A DNA stretch of 64,000 bases from Cyprinodon diabolis (Eukaryota; Chordata; Actinopteri; Cyprinodontiformes; Cyprinodontidae): positions 3,906,916-3,970,915 of the forward strand of contig CM060064.1 in assembly GCA_030533445.1 (NCBI GenBank). Reading direction: 5' to 3'. Numbering within the stretch: the stretch's first letter is position 1; every line of letters begins with the position of its first letter. The notes beneath the pieces are model-generated. The model was not told the DNA's origin. It saw only the letters and a program-made list of their open reading frames with translations, and did not search any database. Shown here one piece after another: positions 41,001 to 53,000 of this stretch. A program made the position numbers and the translations under genes.

Positions 41001-44000
41001 GACTTCCTTCTCAATAGATGCGTTTCAACATTAATCTTTGGTTTGAATGGCTCCAGATTTTAACCAACCAGAAGCTAAAGTTTTATTTTTAATGGGAATG
41101 TTTGGTATCCCGTTTTATTGTACAAACCGGATTCCAAAAAAGTTGGGACACTAAACAAATTGTGAATAAAAACTGAATGCAATGATGTGAAGATGGCAAA
41201 TATCCATATTTTATTCGTAATAGAACATAGATGACAGCTCAAAAGTTTAATCTGAATAAATGTAACATTTTAAAGGAAAAATATGTTGATTCAAAATTTC
41301 CCAGTGTCTACAGATCCCAAAAAAGTTGGGACAAGTAGCAATAAGTGGCTGGGAAAAGGATATTGAGCAAATAAGGAACAGCTGGAAGACAAACTAACAC
41401 TAATTAGGTCAATTGACAACAGGACTGGGTATAAAAAGAGCCTCTCAGAGTGTCAGTGTCTCTCTGAAGCCAAGATGGTAAGAGGATCACCTATTCCACC
41501 ATTGCTGCGCAGAAAGATAGTGCAGCAATACCAGAATGGTGTTGCCCAGCGTAAAATAGCAAAGACTTTTAAGTTATCATCATCAACCGTGCATAACATC
41601 ATCAAAAGATTCAGAGAATCTGGAACAATCGCTGTGCGTAAGGGTCAAGGCCGTAAAACTTTACTGGATGCTCGTGATCTCCGGGCCCTTAAACGTCACT
41701 GCACCTCAAACAGGAATGCTACTGTCAAGGAAATAAAAGAATGGGCTCAGGAATACTTCCAGAAAGCATTGTCAGTGAACACAATCCGCCGTGCCTTCCG
41801 CCGTTGCCAGCTGAAACTCTACAGTGCAAAGAGGAAGCCATTTCTAAGCAAGCTCCACAAGCTCAGGCGTTTGCACTGGGCCAGGGATCATTTAAAATGG
41901 AGTTAGGCAAAATGGAAGACTGTTCTGTGGTCAGATGAGTCACGATTTGAAGTTCTTTATGGAACACTGGGACGCCGTGTCATCCGGACCAGAGAGGACA
42001 AGGATAACCCAAGCTGTTATCAACGCTCTGTTCAGAAACCTGCATCACTGATGGTATGGGGTTGCATGAGTGCTTGTGGCATGGGCAGCTTGCATGTCTG
42101 GAAAGGCACCATAAATGCAGAGACCTATGTTCAGGTTCTAGAACAACATATGCTTCCATCTAGACGTCATCTGTTTCAGGGAAGACCCTGCATTTTTCAA
42201 CAAGATAATGCCAGACCACATTCTGCAGCAATCACTACATCATGGCTACGTAGGAGAAGGATCCGGGTCCTGAAATGGCCAGCCTGCAGTCCAGATCTTT
42301 CACCTATAGAGAACATTTGGCGCATCATAAAGAGGAAGGTGCAACAAAGAAGGCCCAAGAAGATTGAACAGTTAGAGGCCTGTATTAGACATGAATGGGA
42401 GAGCATTCCTATTTCTAAACTTGAGAAACTGGTCTCCTCTGTCCCCAGACGTCTGTTGAGTGTTGTTAGAAGAAGGGGGGGATGCCACACAGTGGTAAAA
42501 ATGGCCTTGTCCCAACTTTTTTGGAATTTGTTGACGCCATGAAATTTGGAAATAACATATTCTTCCCTTAAAATGATACATTCTCTCAGTTTCAACTTTT
42601 GATCTGTGATTTGTGTTCTATTCTGAATAAAATATTTGTTTTTGACACCTCCACATCATTGCATTCAGTTTTTATTCACAATTTGTTTAGTGTCCCAACT
42701 TTTTTGGAATCCGGTTTGTAGATTTGCTTCTTATAGAGTGGAAATGGCTCAGAGTTTCACCCTCCTGACTCTATTTGCCAGGTTTTTATTAAACTTTCCC
42801 TGCTCAAGGTCAAACGCAGGGATCTGAGAGACTGTCTAGTTTTTTTTTATCACAATGGGAGCAGATAAGATTGTGTGAATGTAACGCAGTCAAATATCTA
42901 ATTGGGCCATTTTAATGTGGAATGGAGAGGAAGCTCCTCATAAAGCTGAGCTGTAGATTGTTTGATGGTGATTCTTATAGATCTGGTTTTATAATACCGT
43001 AAATGTTTTTACTCCATACCTTTCTGATGTTACTTTGCCAGCCAATCATAGTCTTTAACCTTGACCAGGGGTCTGCAACCTGTGGCTCCAGAGCCACATT
43101 TGGCTCTTTGGACTCAAATGGCTCCTAATAGTGGCTAAAAGCCCAACTAAGTAATGAATAATGACAAATATCTGTCTTAGAAGCTTTAGTGGTTTTTATA
43201 AAGAACATTTGAATTGAATTTTCACAACAGAGTGACGTGCAAAGAACAAAGGAATATTTTCTTGGAGCTATTTTTCTTTTAATAAACTCAGAAATTATGT
43301 TTTTACAATTATTTCAAAATGGCAACAAATTTCCTATCAGAGATATTTTAACAAAAATGTTTGGTTTTGTTTGATTAAAGTCACAATATTTTGCAGCTCT
43401 AAGCGACTTTTAATTAAGCAGTCTCAGGGGAGATGGCTCCTTAGATATGAAAGGTTTCAGACCTCTGACCTAGACCATTAATCCTAAACAGAATTCATGT
43501 TTAAATGAGTTTAAGTGGCTCTATGTCAGCAGAGTCCATTCATCGGTAATTTACGACTCTGCCTTCTGTTTTCATTTGTTGAATGTAATAAATAGTTGAT
43601 CCTATCATTCTAATGAATCTTTCCTCTGTGGCGGTGCTCAGTGAGGAGCGCGGTTCCTGTGTCGGCTGAAACCAGGCCAATATGTGGAGTTATGGGAACC
43701 ATTCGTTTGCCAGCAGGTCAGTTCAGCACGTTCAGGTCAACTGTCTGAACTAAAGTATCTTTTATTAGATAAGGAATCTGTTTTACTTTTCCTCTCGGTC
43801 TAATTTCCAAATATCTGCAGGAATGTACCTGATAATCATCACAAAGAAGACGAAGGTGGGGGATCTACTGGGCCATGATGTTTGGAAAGCCCAGAGTTTC
43901 GACATTATTTCTTACAAAAAGACGGTTCTGCACCTGAACGAGGACCAGGTGGGTTTTCTTTTACCACCTTTTCTTCTGTTTTCACATAAACAGATTAATA

Positions 44001-47000
44001 GAAAATGGGCTACCTGCTAAACCAGCAAGCCTTCTGTCTTCTTCTGTCAAAATTAGTTTATGCACTTTGATACAGACTGGAAGGTAACATCAAGAGGTTT
44101 TAATCAGTATTTTCTTTGGAGCATAAACATATATTAATAAGACGGAAGGTTGGAAAGCAGAACATCACAAGTAACTGGAGCCAAAGACAGGAGATCCAGA
44201 TGTTGATTCTTCAATGAGAAAATGTTTGTTTTTATCTGTTCTTAAAGGTAAAGTCCGGTTAACAAGGAATAACCGATGGGTCATTATCTTTCCCTATAGC
44301 TAATTTGTTCACGTTGATTTAATGAATTTAGCTTTAATCAGTAGAAAAATAAAAGCAATAATTTTCGTTGCGATCATTGAGTCTGGGAGCGGCCATTTTT
44401 GCCCAAATATAGTAACCCCTCCCTCCTGCCATCTTCCAGCAGTGACGTCACGGTGCGGTAAGCCTAGCGCCATTCTCCCCGCTTTACAAGCTAAATCAAT
44501 GGGAACTACTAGACACATCTGCAATCAACAACAATTATTGAAGATTTCCAGAGGACTTCACCATTGAAATTCACCAGAGCCATAGTGAAACTGACAATGC
44601 CCACGTGCATGGCAGCTGGATGCTGGAATACATCGGGGAAAAATGAAAAAAAAAAAAAAAGAGTTATTCCACCTTTGTGATTCCTGATCCTCCACCGACG
44701 GGTTGGTCGTTGGATCACCAACTTGAAGAGGGAGGATTTGCCATCGAACTTCTGGCCAGAGAAAAAACCCGTAATATGTAGCCAACATTTGGAAGAAGAA
44801 TGTTTTCAAGATGACTTGGATAAGCGTGTTGTGACAAACACCAGATACAGCACTGGGACTTGATCAACAGCCGATACCGCACCGTGACGTCACAAACCAG
44901 TAGGTGGCAGTAGTGTTCTTTGACAAACATGGATGCCTCCAGTAAAGCACATTCAGAAGAAAATTACTCTAAATTATAAACACTGATCATTTATTGAACA
45001 GGATGGAATAATTTAATATCTAAGGTACTTTCAGAAGTTTGATTTCTGAATATGAGCGACTTTTACACTTCATGATTGAGACTGTGTAAGATCAATATAG
45101 CAGAAATAAACAGAAGCCCAGGGATGGATGGCTGAAAAGTATTTAGTTTCTGTTCTTCACCTGAATCCCTGTAGATGGCAGCAGAGCTCTTCACGTTTTT
45201 AATGCGTCACTTCTTTTCAAACAGCTGCTTGGCTGGAGTAATCCGCTACTAGACTAAGAAACTCTGTCTAATTTTTACATTTAAAGTTTTCTAACAGCTA
45301 AAATATCTTCAATGATTCGATTAAGTTTCTTAAGTGGTAGTTACATTTTGTTAGCTAGTGTAGAAAATCTATTGAACTCCAGATGAGTTGCTTCACTTTA
45401 AGTCTCTCAGTTAAAGAGTGACATATTTTAGTTGTTTGTTCGTCTTTATGACTGTTAATGAAAAGCAAGGTTTTAGTAGAAACTTCTGTAGAGACTGTAA
45501 TACCAGGAGCTATAAGAAGAGTGTCTGTTTATCTCATGGACGGTGAAAAGTATTGAAATTACATTAAATAAAACATATTGGAGCTTCAGTCAGAATACTG
45601 ACTGGTGACTGATTTCACATCATCATGCTAGAATCCTAAACAACAAAAGTAAACCAGTCTATTAGTTTATTTTTTAATGGAGTAGAGCATGATCTTTGCA
45701 TGTTGGGCTGAAATGAGAAAAATAAAGGGAAATGACACATGAATAAGACCAACGTTTTAAAACCATTTTCACTTTTAATTCCTTTACGTCTTTAAATGAT
45801 TAAAAATCGAAAAGCGTTTTAAGTTGCCAGTCTAAATATCTCCGATCATTAGTTCTTTATGTGCTGTCACTGACCTCTAGCTAAGGTGGAAAAAACCCCA
45901 AAAACCATTCTTGTCTCAGGCTGGCATGTTGTTGCGTCCTCTGTTTCCTTTTGCTTCGTCGTTATCTGGGATTTTCCATGACATCTCATCTGCTAAATGT
46001 TCTATAAACTACCAAGGTTTCTGCCTTCTGGTTTAACCCAGAATATTTCCAGATGATTTGTGACGTTTTTAAGTGAAGTTTGTTTTGAGCGATGGATGAT
46101 GTCAGAAGTTCAGTTCGATCTGAACGCCATTTTCACTCCATAAGCAACGTTCTTATATTTGGTCATTTGAAAGTGATGTTTAATAGTCTTTTTTTTTTTT
46201 CTTTGTCAAACAGCAGAAAACTAGGTATTGTTGAGTCCTTCCTCAGCTTTTTAAAGGCAATATTATTCAGAAATCTCTTTTTTCTCATTTCTTTTTAATT
46301 CCTGTTTCAGATGCAAGACAATAAAACCTTCCTGTCAATGATCAACAGTGTGCTTCAAACTGACGGCTTCTACTTTGCAACAGACTATGACCTCACTCAC
46401 ACTCTGCAGCGCCTGGCGAACACGAGCCCCGATTTCCACGACCTGAGTCTCCTGGAGAGGGTATGAGACACCAAGCAGCCTCCATTGGCTTTTCATTCAA
46501 AAATAACATGATTATTGCATAAGCTTTGTCAAATTTGTCTTCCACAACAACCACCTAATCACATGCAGATACATGCTCACCTTTTACAGGACTTACAAAA
46601 AAGTTAAAGAACAATCCACTGGGCTTTGTTTCCAGGTTTGAAGATGTTTCTCTTCCAACCAGGAAGCTTTTTCAATTCAAAATGTCAGAAATAGAGTTGA
46701 GTTCCAGGTTTCATACAGCAGCCCAACAAAGCCTTGATTTAGTTTAGAAAACATGCAAATAGAAAAAGACGAACGGGTCCACCCCTTTGGAATGGGGGTC
46801 ATTTGGTTTCTTTGTTAGCCTGCAATGCCCCATACCTGTCTATGTCTCTGAAAGGGGGTCGTTAAAGTGAATTGGCTGAATAGGCGAGGTCTTCTTTTCC
46901 CCTGTAAAGGGGGTGGGGGCTGCAATGATCAGCAGGAAGGAATAAACTCTATTGCTGTTTTGTAGGTTTTTGAAAGCTGAAACCTGAGCCCCCCACCCCC

Positions 47001-50000
47001 CACCCCTAAATGAATGCTCTATAACCACAATTCATTGGCCCTCGCCTAGCAACCAAAGAAGAATAAAACAGGGGGTAACGAGGGGCGATCAGCCTCTCAC
47101 AACAATCTCCAGATCAGGAATTGTAAGGCCTGCAGAGAATCAAACATGGTTGACATTCAATCAGCCTTCGTAAGGTGACATCAGAGCGCCAGGCCGCACA
47201 GTGTGAGAACAAACATCGTGAGCTGTGAACTGTTTAAACCTGCAGTTTCGTCGTACAGCTTGCGCTGTAGCTGCGTGCAACGATTGACAGCATTGCACGG
47301 TGCATGCCCGTCTTAACACACACTGATGTAAACCTCTTCCACTCAAGTTGCTTTTTTTTATTATGATTTAAAATAAACACAACTTAACATTATGTTCTTT
47401 TTTGAAAAATCTTCACAAAACTTATGCAGCACTGCAGCTGTGAAGACGCTGCCAGCCTGGTGCTTATTTGCACTGGAATACTATAAACATATTTCTCTTC
47501 AGATTCTTTGAACCTGTTAAAAACCGTTCCTAGAGGTTTCTTAAACAAGTCAGACATGTTATATACACGTCACAGAGAAAATATACCAGGGTGGGTTAGC
47601 TCTGCAGAAAACTGGTTTCTGCTATGGAGCTCTAAGAAGAGGATTTCTATAGCGCCATTTCACAGCACATGTCACCTCAAGGCACTTTACAGAAACAACT
47701 CCACTAGATCATTCAGTCAGATTGGTTCTAAGTTTTCTTTCTATGAAAAACCAACTGATTGCATCAACTTATTAACTCTTCAGCAATCCCTAACACTAAG
47801 CATGCTTGTAGCGACAGTGGAGAGGAAAATTCCCTTTTAACAGGAAGAAACCTCCAGCAGAACCAGGCTCAGTGTGAGCGGCCATCTGCTGAGGCCGACT
47901 GGGGTTCAAGGAGACAGAAGCAGACATAGAAAAAAAAGCATAGATACAAAAGGTCCCTATGTCCTCCAGCAGTCTAAGCCTATAGCAGCATAACTATAAT
48001 GATAATGAAAACCTGAGCCACTCTAACTATTGTAGCATATGGTTTAAAGGAACTAGAGGTAGGATGAGGAAATGTGACACGACAGGCGCTGCGGGTAACT
48101 GCAGCAACCATCAAAGCGGTACAGGAGTGAACAGAAACATGCCGTATGCCCAGCCTCATAATGTTGTTTATTACCTCGCTTTTCAGTAGGCCCGTTTATT
48201 GCCTGCAGAAGAATCCATTTCTGTCCCCGAGAGTGACTGAAACAGCCACTGCTGCTGCTTCTACTGAAACAATCGTGAACTTCTGTAACAAAGCTGTCGG
48301 GGCGTGCATGCAGTATAAATTGATGTCACATTCATACTACTATGATTGTTTTGTTGTCACAACTAGTTTAATTTTATAGCCGCCTGTGTTTGGTCTGTTT
48401 CAGGCAGATCAGCGTTTTGTTTGGAACGGCCACCTGTTACGAGATTTTATGACCCAGCCGGAGGTAAGAGACGTACAGGCAGTTTATAACCAGTAGATCT
48501 TGTAATTCACTACTTCTGGACCCTTAAAAACAGTTTGTGTGAGTTGAACTGTTGAGTCATCACTGGCAGCTTAGCAGTTTCTCGGTCATTGAGGTAGTCT
48601 GCTCCACCTGCTCTTTAACTTCCTTTCCAAGCTCTCCTGCTTGGCCCTCGTTTCTAAAGTGGCTTTGGTAGCAAACAGAATCTAATCTCTAAACATTAAT
48701 TAGATGGTTCTAAGTTCCATTTATTTCCACAACTCCTGTTATTTTACTCTGTGGTGTCTTATCCTGTAGAATTGAAAGATCCAGCATTTTGAAAGATTTC
48801 TGGACGTTTAAAGGAAAAGACCTTTGAAAAAAGCAAAGATTAGTCATATTTTAATGGAATCCTCCACCAAAGGGAACCTGTGAACCATAGACAGCAAGAT
48901 AATAATAGGAAAAAAAATCTAAATCTGTTTATGACAGAACCACAGCTCCAACTAACAGTTATTTTGCAAATCGATTAATTATCGATTAATAGAAGAAGGT
49001 TCCTTAAAGAAGAATTTTTTTAAATCAAATTAAACCTGATGAAACTAAAACTAAAACTTTTCCACTTGAGGAGTTCTGAATAGAGCAGATTGACAGACGA
49101 AGCAATTAAAAAAAAAAGTTAAATGCAAAATGCTTATATAATTTTTTTGGCAATTTTGATGTAATCACTGCTTTAAATGATTAGCTCTCTCAGCTAAAGG
49201 CATGTTTTAGAGTCTCTATTCTCCAGTTCACCATTAATCGTTCAATAAATTAGCTTCAATAATCGATTAAGTCAATAGCTTCAGAAACGCAATGCTTTCA
49301 TCAGCCTCACAAATAGAAGAAGAGCAGTTAGACTGTCCTCTGGGAGGGGGGGGGGGTTGGGTTCTTTCTTGATGAATTAGACCCGCAGTAATGATTCACC
49401 TACCTGCTTTACAGCTGCACAAGTTTGTGTTTCCGGTTCTCCACGGCTGTATCCTTTTCTTTGGCTGTTCATGTAAAACCCTCCTGGTAGGAAGTTTAAC
49501 CAAGAAATTCTAAACTAAACTGCATCAGAGACGGAGTCCAGCTTTTCCACCTGGAAAAGGTCTGTTTTCTGAAATATGTTTTCCAAAATTAAGAGAAGTA
49601 AAGCTGAATCTAGACTGGATTGTTAACTGATGGCACAGCGGAGCAACCTGTTGGCACAGATGGTGACGAGGTGGACCCAAGTCAGATTTTGAGCAACTAT
49701 AATTGGATATTTGTTGCAACCCCACTTTTTAATCTGGCTTTTACGGCAGATAATTAGATTGTTTTAACACTTTACTGAACATAAGCGGTGTAGAAATTGA
49801 AAACCTTAAGAAAAGTGGAAAATGATTAAACTAAAAGTTACATGTTTTCCAAAATTCCTGAAAAGCTGCAGAGCTAAAAGATAAATATGATTTATTCTGG
49901 TTTTGTTTGTGGTGAAAATATGCTGTTATTTATTTACTGTATATTGTTGCTTTACAGCATCAGGAGGACAAATGTAACAGCGTAAAGAATGTTTGAGTAG

Positions 50001-53000
50001 AAATATGTTGTTTCCTGCATTGAGTCCTCCTGATTCCATGAACAAGTTGGTTCCTTAACACATCTACTGCTCAGTTGTTAGCATTAAATCCAGCTCCATC
50101 AACGGGAAGAAGTTTGAGTGGATTATAATCTCCAGAAGAAGCTGTTTCAGAGCGGGGGTCCGGTACTACGTCAGAGGTAACCTCTGCTTGATCTATCAAT
50201 TTAATTATAGGATAGACTTTATGAATATTGGACTGTAAAGAAGAGAATTTATCCCCATTTATGCAACATGTCAAATTTCGTCCTGTGTGTTTTTATTTTT
50301 TTATTTTTTATTATCCATTGCATTCTGTATTAATCTGTCGGCTGGATGAAGGTTTTATGGTAACAGGTTCACATTAGCAGATTAAGTTTACTGTTCACAA
50401 TGTTATCTACACGATAATTTAGAACAGAATCTGGCAAAATTGGCTTATTTTTTTGTAAATGTCTCTTTCCTACCATGAAACAGAAGCCTTGCCTGCTACC
50501 TGCTTAATGTCTCACTATATCAGCATGTTTTTGTTATTTTCACACAGGTATTGACTCAGAAGGCCACGCTGCAAACTTTGTAGAAACGGAACAAATAGTT
50601 CAGTACAACAGTTTCAAGGCTTCCTTCGTCCAGGTGAGTCAACCTGCCATCAGGCCTTGTTAATGAGACAACTTTAATATAGAGACTGAATAAAGGGGAA
50701 AATCCACCAGACACCGTGCAGCGCGTCAAACAGGCATCTATGCAGGTTTGTACAGCTTACCCATCAGACAGCTTTGTGTTTGAAGCTGCAAAACCATTTA
50801 ATAATTGATAATAATTTATAATTGAAACTTTATTGATCTCACATTAGAGAAATTTACCATTTAACCCGTCCCCTTGGGGAGCAGTGGGCTGCCATTGTGC
50901 GGTGCCCGGGGAGCAGTGTGGGGTTAAGGGTCTTGCTCAGGGACCCAGAGTGTCAGTCTGTGGGAGTGGGGCTCAAACTCAGAGCATACTCAAAGCATAC
51001 TAAACTAAAATGTGTTAAAGGTTAATAATGCATTTCCTCAGAAAAAAATGCATTTAAATAGGGTTGTCACGATACTAAACTTTTCAACGCAATACCGATA
51101 CTAAGGAAAACATTCGATACTCGATACCATTTTCGATACCACAAGGATAAAAACAAAGACTCCAAAATTCTACAGAAATGTTTTCATTAATAAATAAAAT
51201 ACAGTAAATAAATACAATAAAGGTTGTATGCTGTGCACAATATTAAGCAAGCTTGATAAAAAACGTTTAAAATTAAGTGTTCCTTCCTTGGCTATGCTTT
51301 GCACACATAACAATGACACTAGCCAAACCGGTTAAGAAACAAAAATAATTCTCAGCAGCTGCACCTCTTAAAAAAAAAAAAAGTCTGAAACCGAAAAGTG
51401 CACAGAATTATTCAATCACACAGTGTTCGGAAAATGCATTTTCCTCTATTCTGCACTTTAGATGAATGACTGCTTAGGTGCCACTGGTGGTAGCACTGTA
51501 TCGATACTTTTAAAAACGAGAATTGTATCCGGATACAACGTATCGATACTTTTTTGAGTATCGATACTTTTGACAACCCTACATTTAAATGCTTTCTGTT
51601 TTATCACTGCTCTGTGCTGAGGGATCCTACACTCCTTCTGGAACCGAACTGTTTGGGCTTTGGATTTAAACAGAAATCTCTTTGAGTTTCATGTTTTCCT
51701 TTTGTTCTAACATTATGGTATAAAGTTTGTAATCTATAGAAAGAATCAACTAAAATGCAGATAAAGGTGGTTTAACTATATTTTGCTCTGAGCATGCATC
51801 AGATTATCTCAGAAAAGTCATAAAAAATTAAGTAGTTTAGCTTTCTTTAATTATTAAGTAATTTTAGTACCATAATTACATTCATCCAGAGGATGAATAT
51901 CTGCTTACACATTTGCAAATGAGCCGATGGTATGGATCGGGTAGTCAAAGCGCTGCTTCCTCCACACGCTGAAAAGTTCTGACATATTAGCATGTTACAG
52001 GATGCTAACGTTGCATCTTATTTTCAACATGGGGCTTCAAAGTTTACTAACCTGCATGGCTGTGCCTGTTCTGACCTCACTTTCTGCTTCTAGTGACTGG
52101 AAACGTTTATTCTGTGAACTGCTTTGTCTCTTCAGGCTGCTATCGGCTGTGTTTTCCATTTAGCCATGTTCACTGGCATACATGCCGTTGTAATGCACTG
52201 CTGCTATCATGTGTTAACAGAAGGGTTGTAAAGTCGGGACTTTACAACCCTTCTGTTACCTTTAATCTGTGTTTACATGTTTCTGATAGAAGAGCCAATG
52301 TGTGTGAGCTCTTTATGTCATGTGTTTATTTTCCAGACCAGAGGCTCCATCCCTTTCTACTGGTCTCAAAGGCCTAATCTGAAGTACAAGCCAAAGCCAC
52401 AGATCAGCAAGGCGGTTAACCATGTCAGTATTTCACTCCCAGTTTACATAAAACCACACTTTGTACTTCTTTGTTCTATTAAATGTCTGATGGTGTTTCC
52501 TCCTTGATGTTCATCCCAGTTAGATGGATTCCAGAGGCATTTTGATTCTCAAGTCATTCTCTATGGAAGACAAGTCATTTTGAACTTGGTGAGTTATGTT
52601 ATCACAGGTTTTAATGATTTCGATTCAGTTTATTTCTATAGCGACAATTCACAACACGTCATCTAAAAGCACTTTCCAGTTCACCAGATCATCCAGTCAG
52701 ATTGATTCAAAGTTTTCCATCTAAGGAAAAACAGTTGATTGCATCGACTCATTGACTCAAATACAATCCCTCACACTAAGCATGCTTGTAGCGACAGTGG
52801 AGAGGAAAAACTCCCTTTGAACAGGAAGAAAGCTCCAGCAGAACCAGGCTCAGTGTGAGCGGCCATCTGCTGAGGCCCACTGGGGCTCAAGGAGACAGAA
52901 GCAGACATAGAAAAAGAAGCATAGATACAAAAGGCAACTGTCAACCAGCTGCACAGTCGGCCCCGTCCAGGAAACACACAGCCAGGCAGACGAGCTCCGA

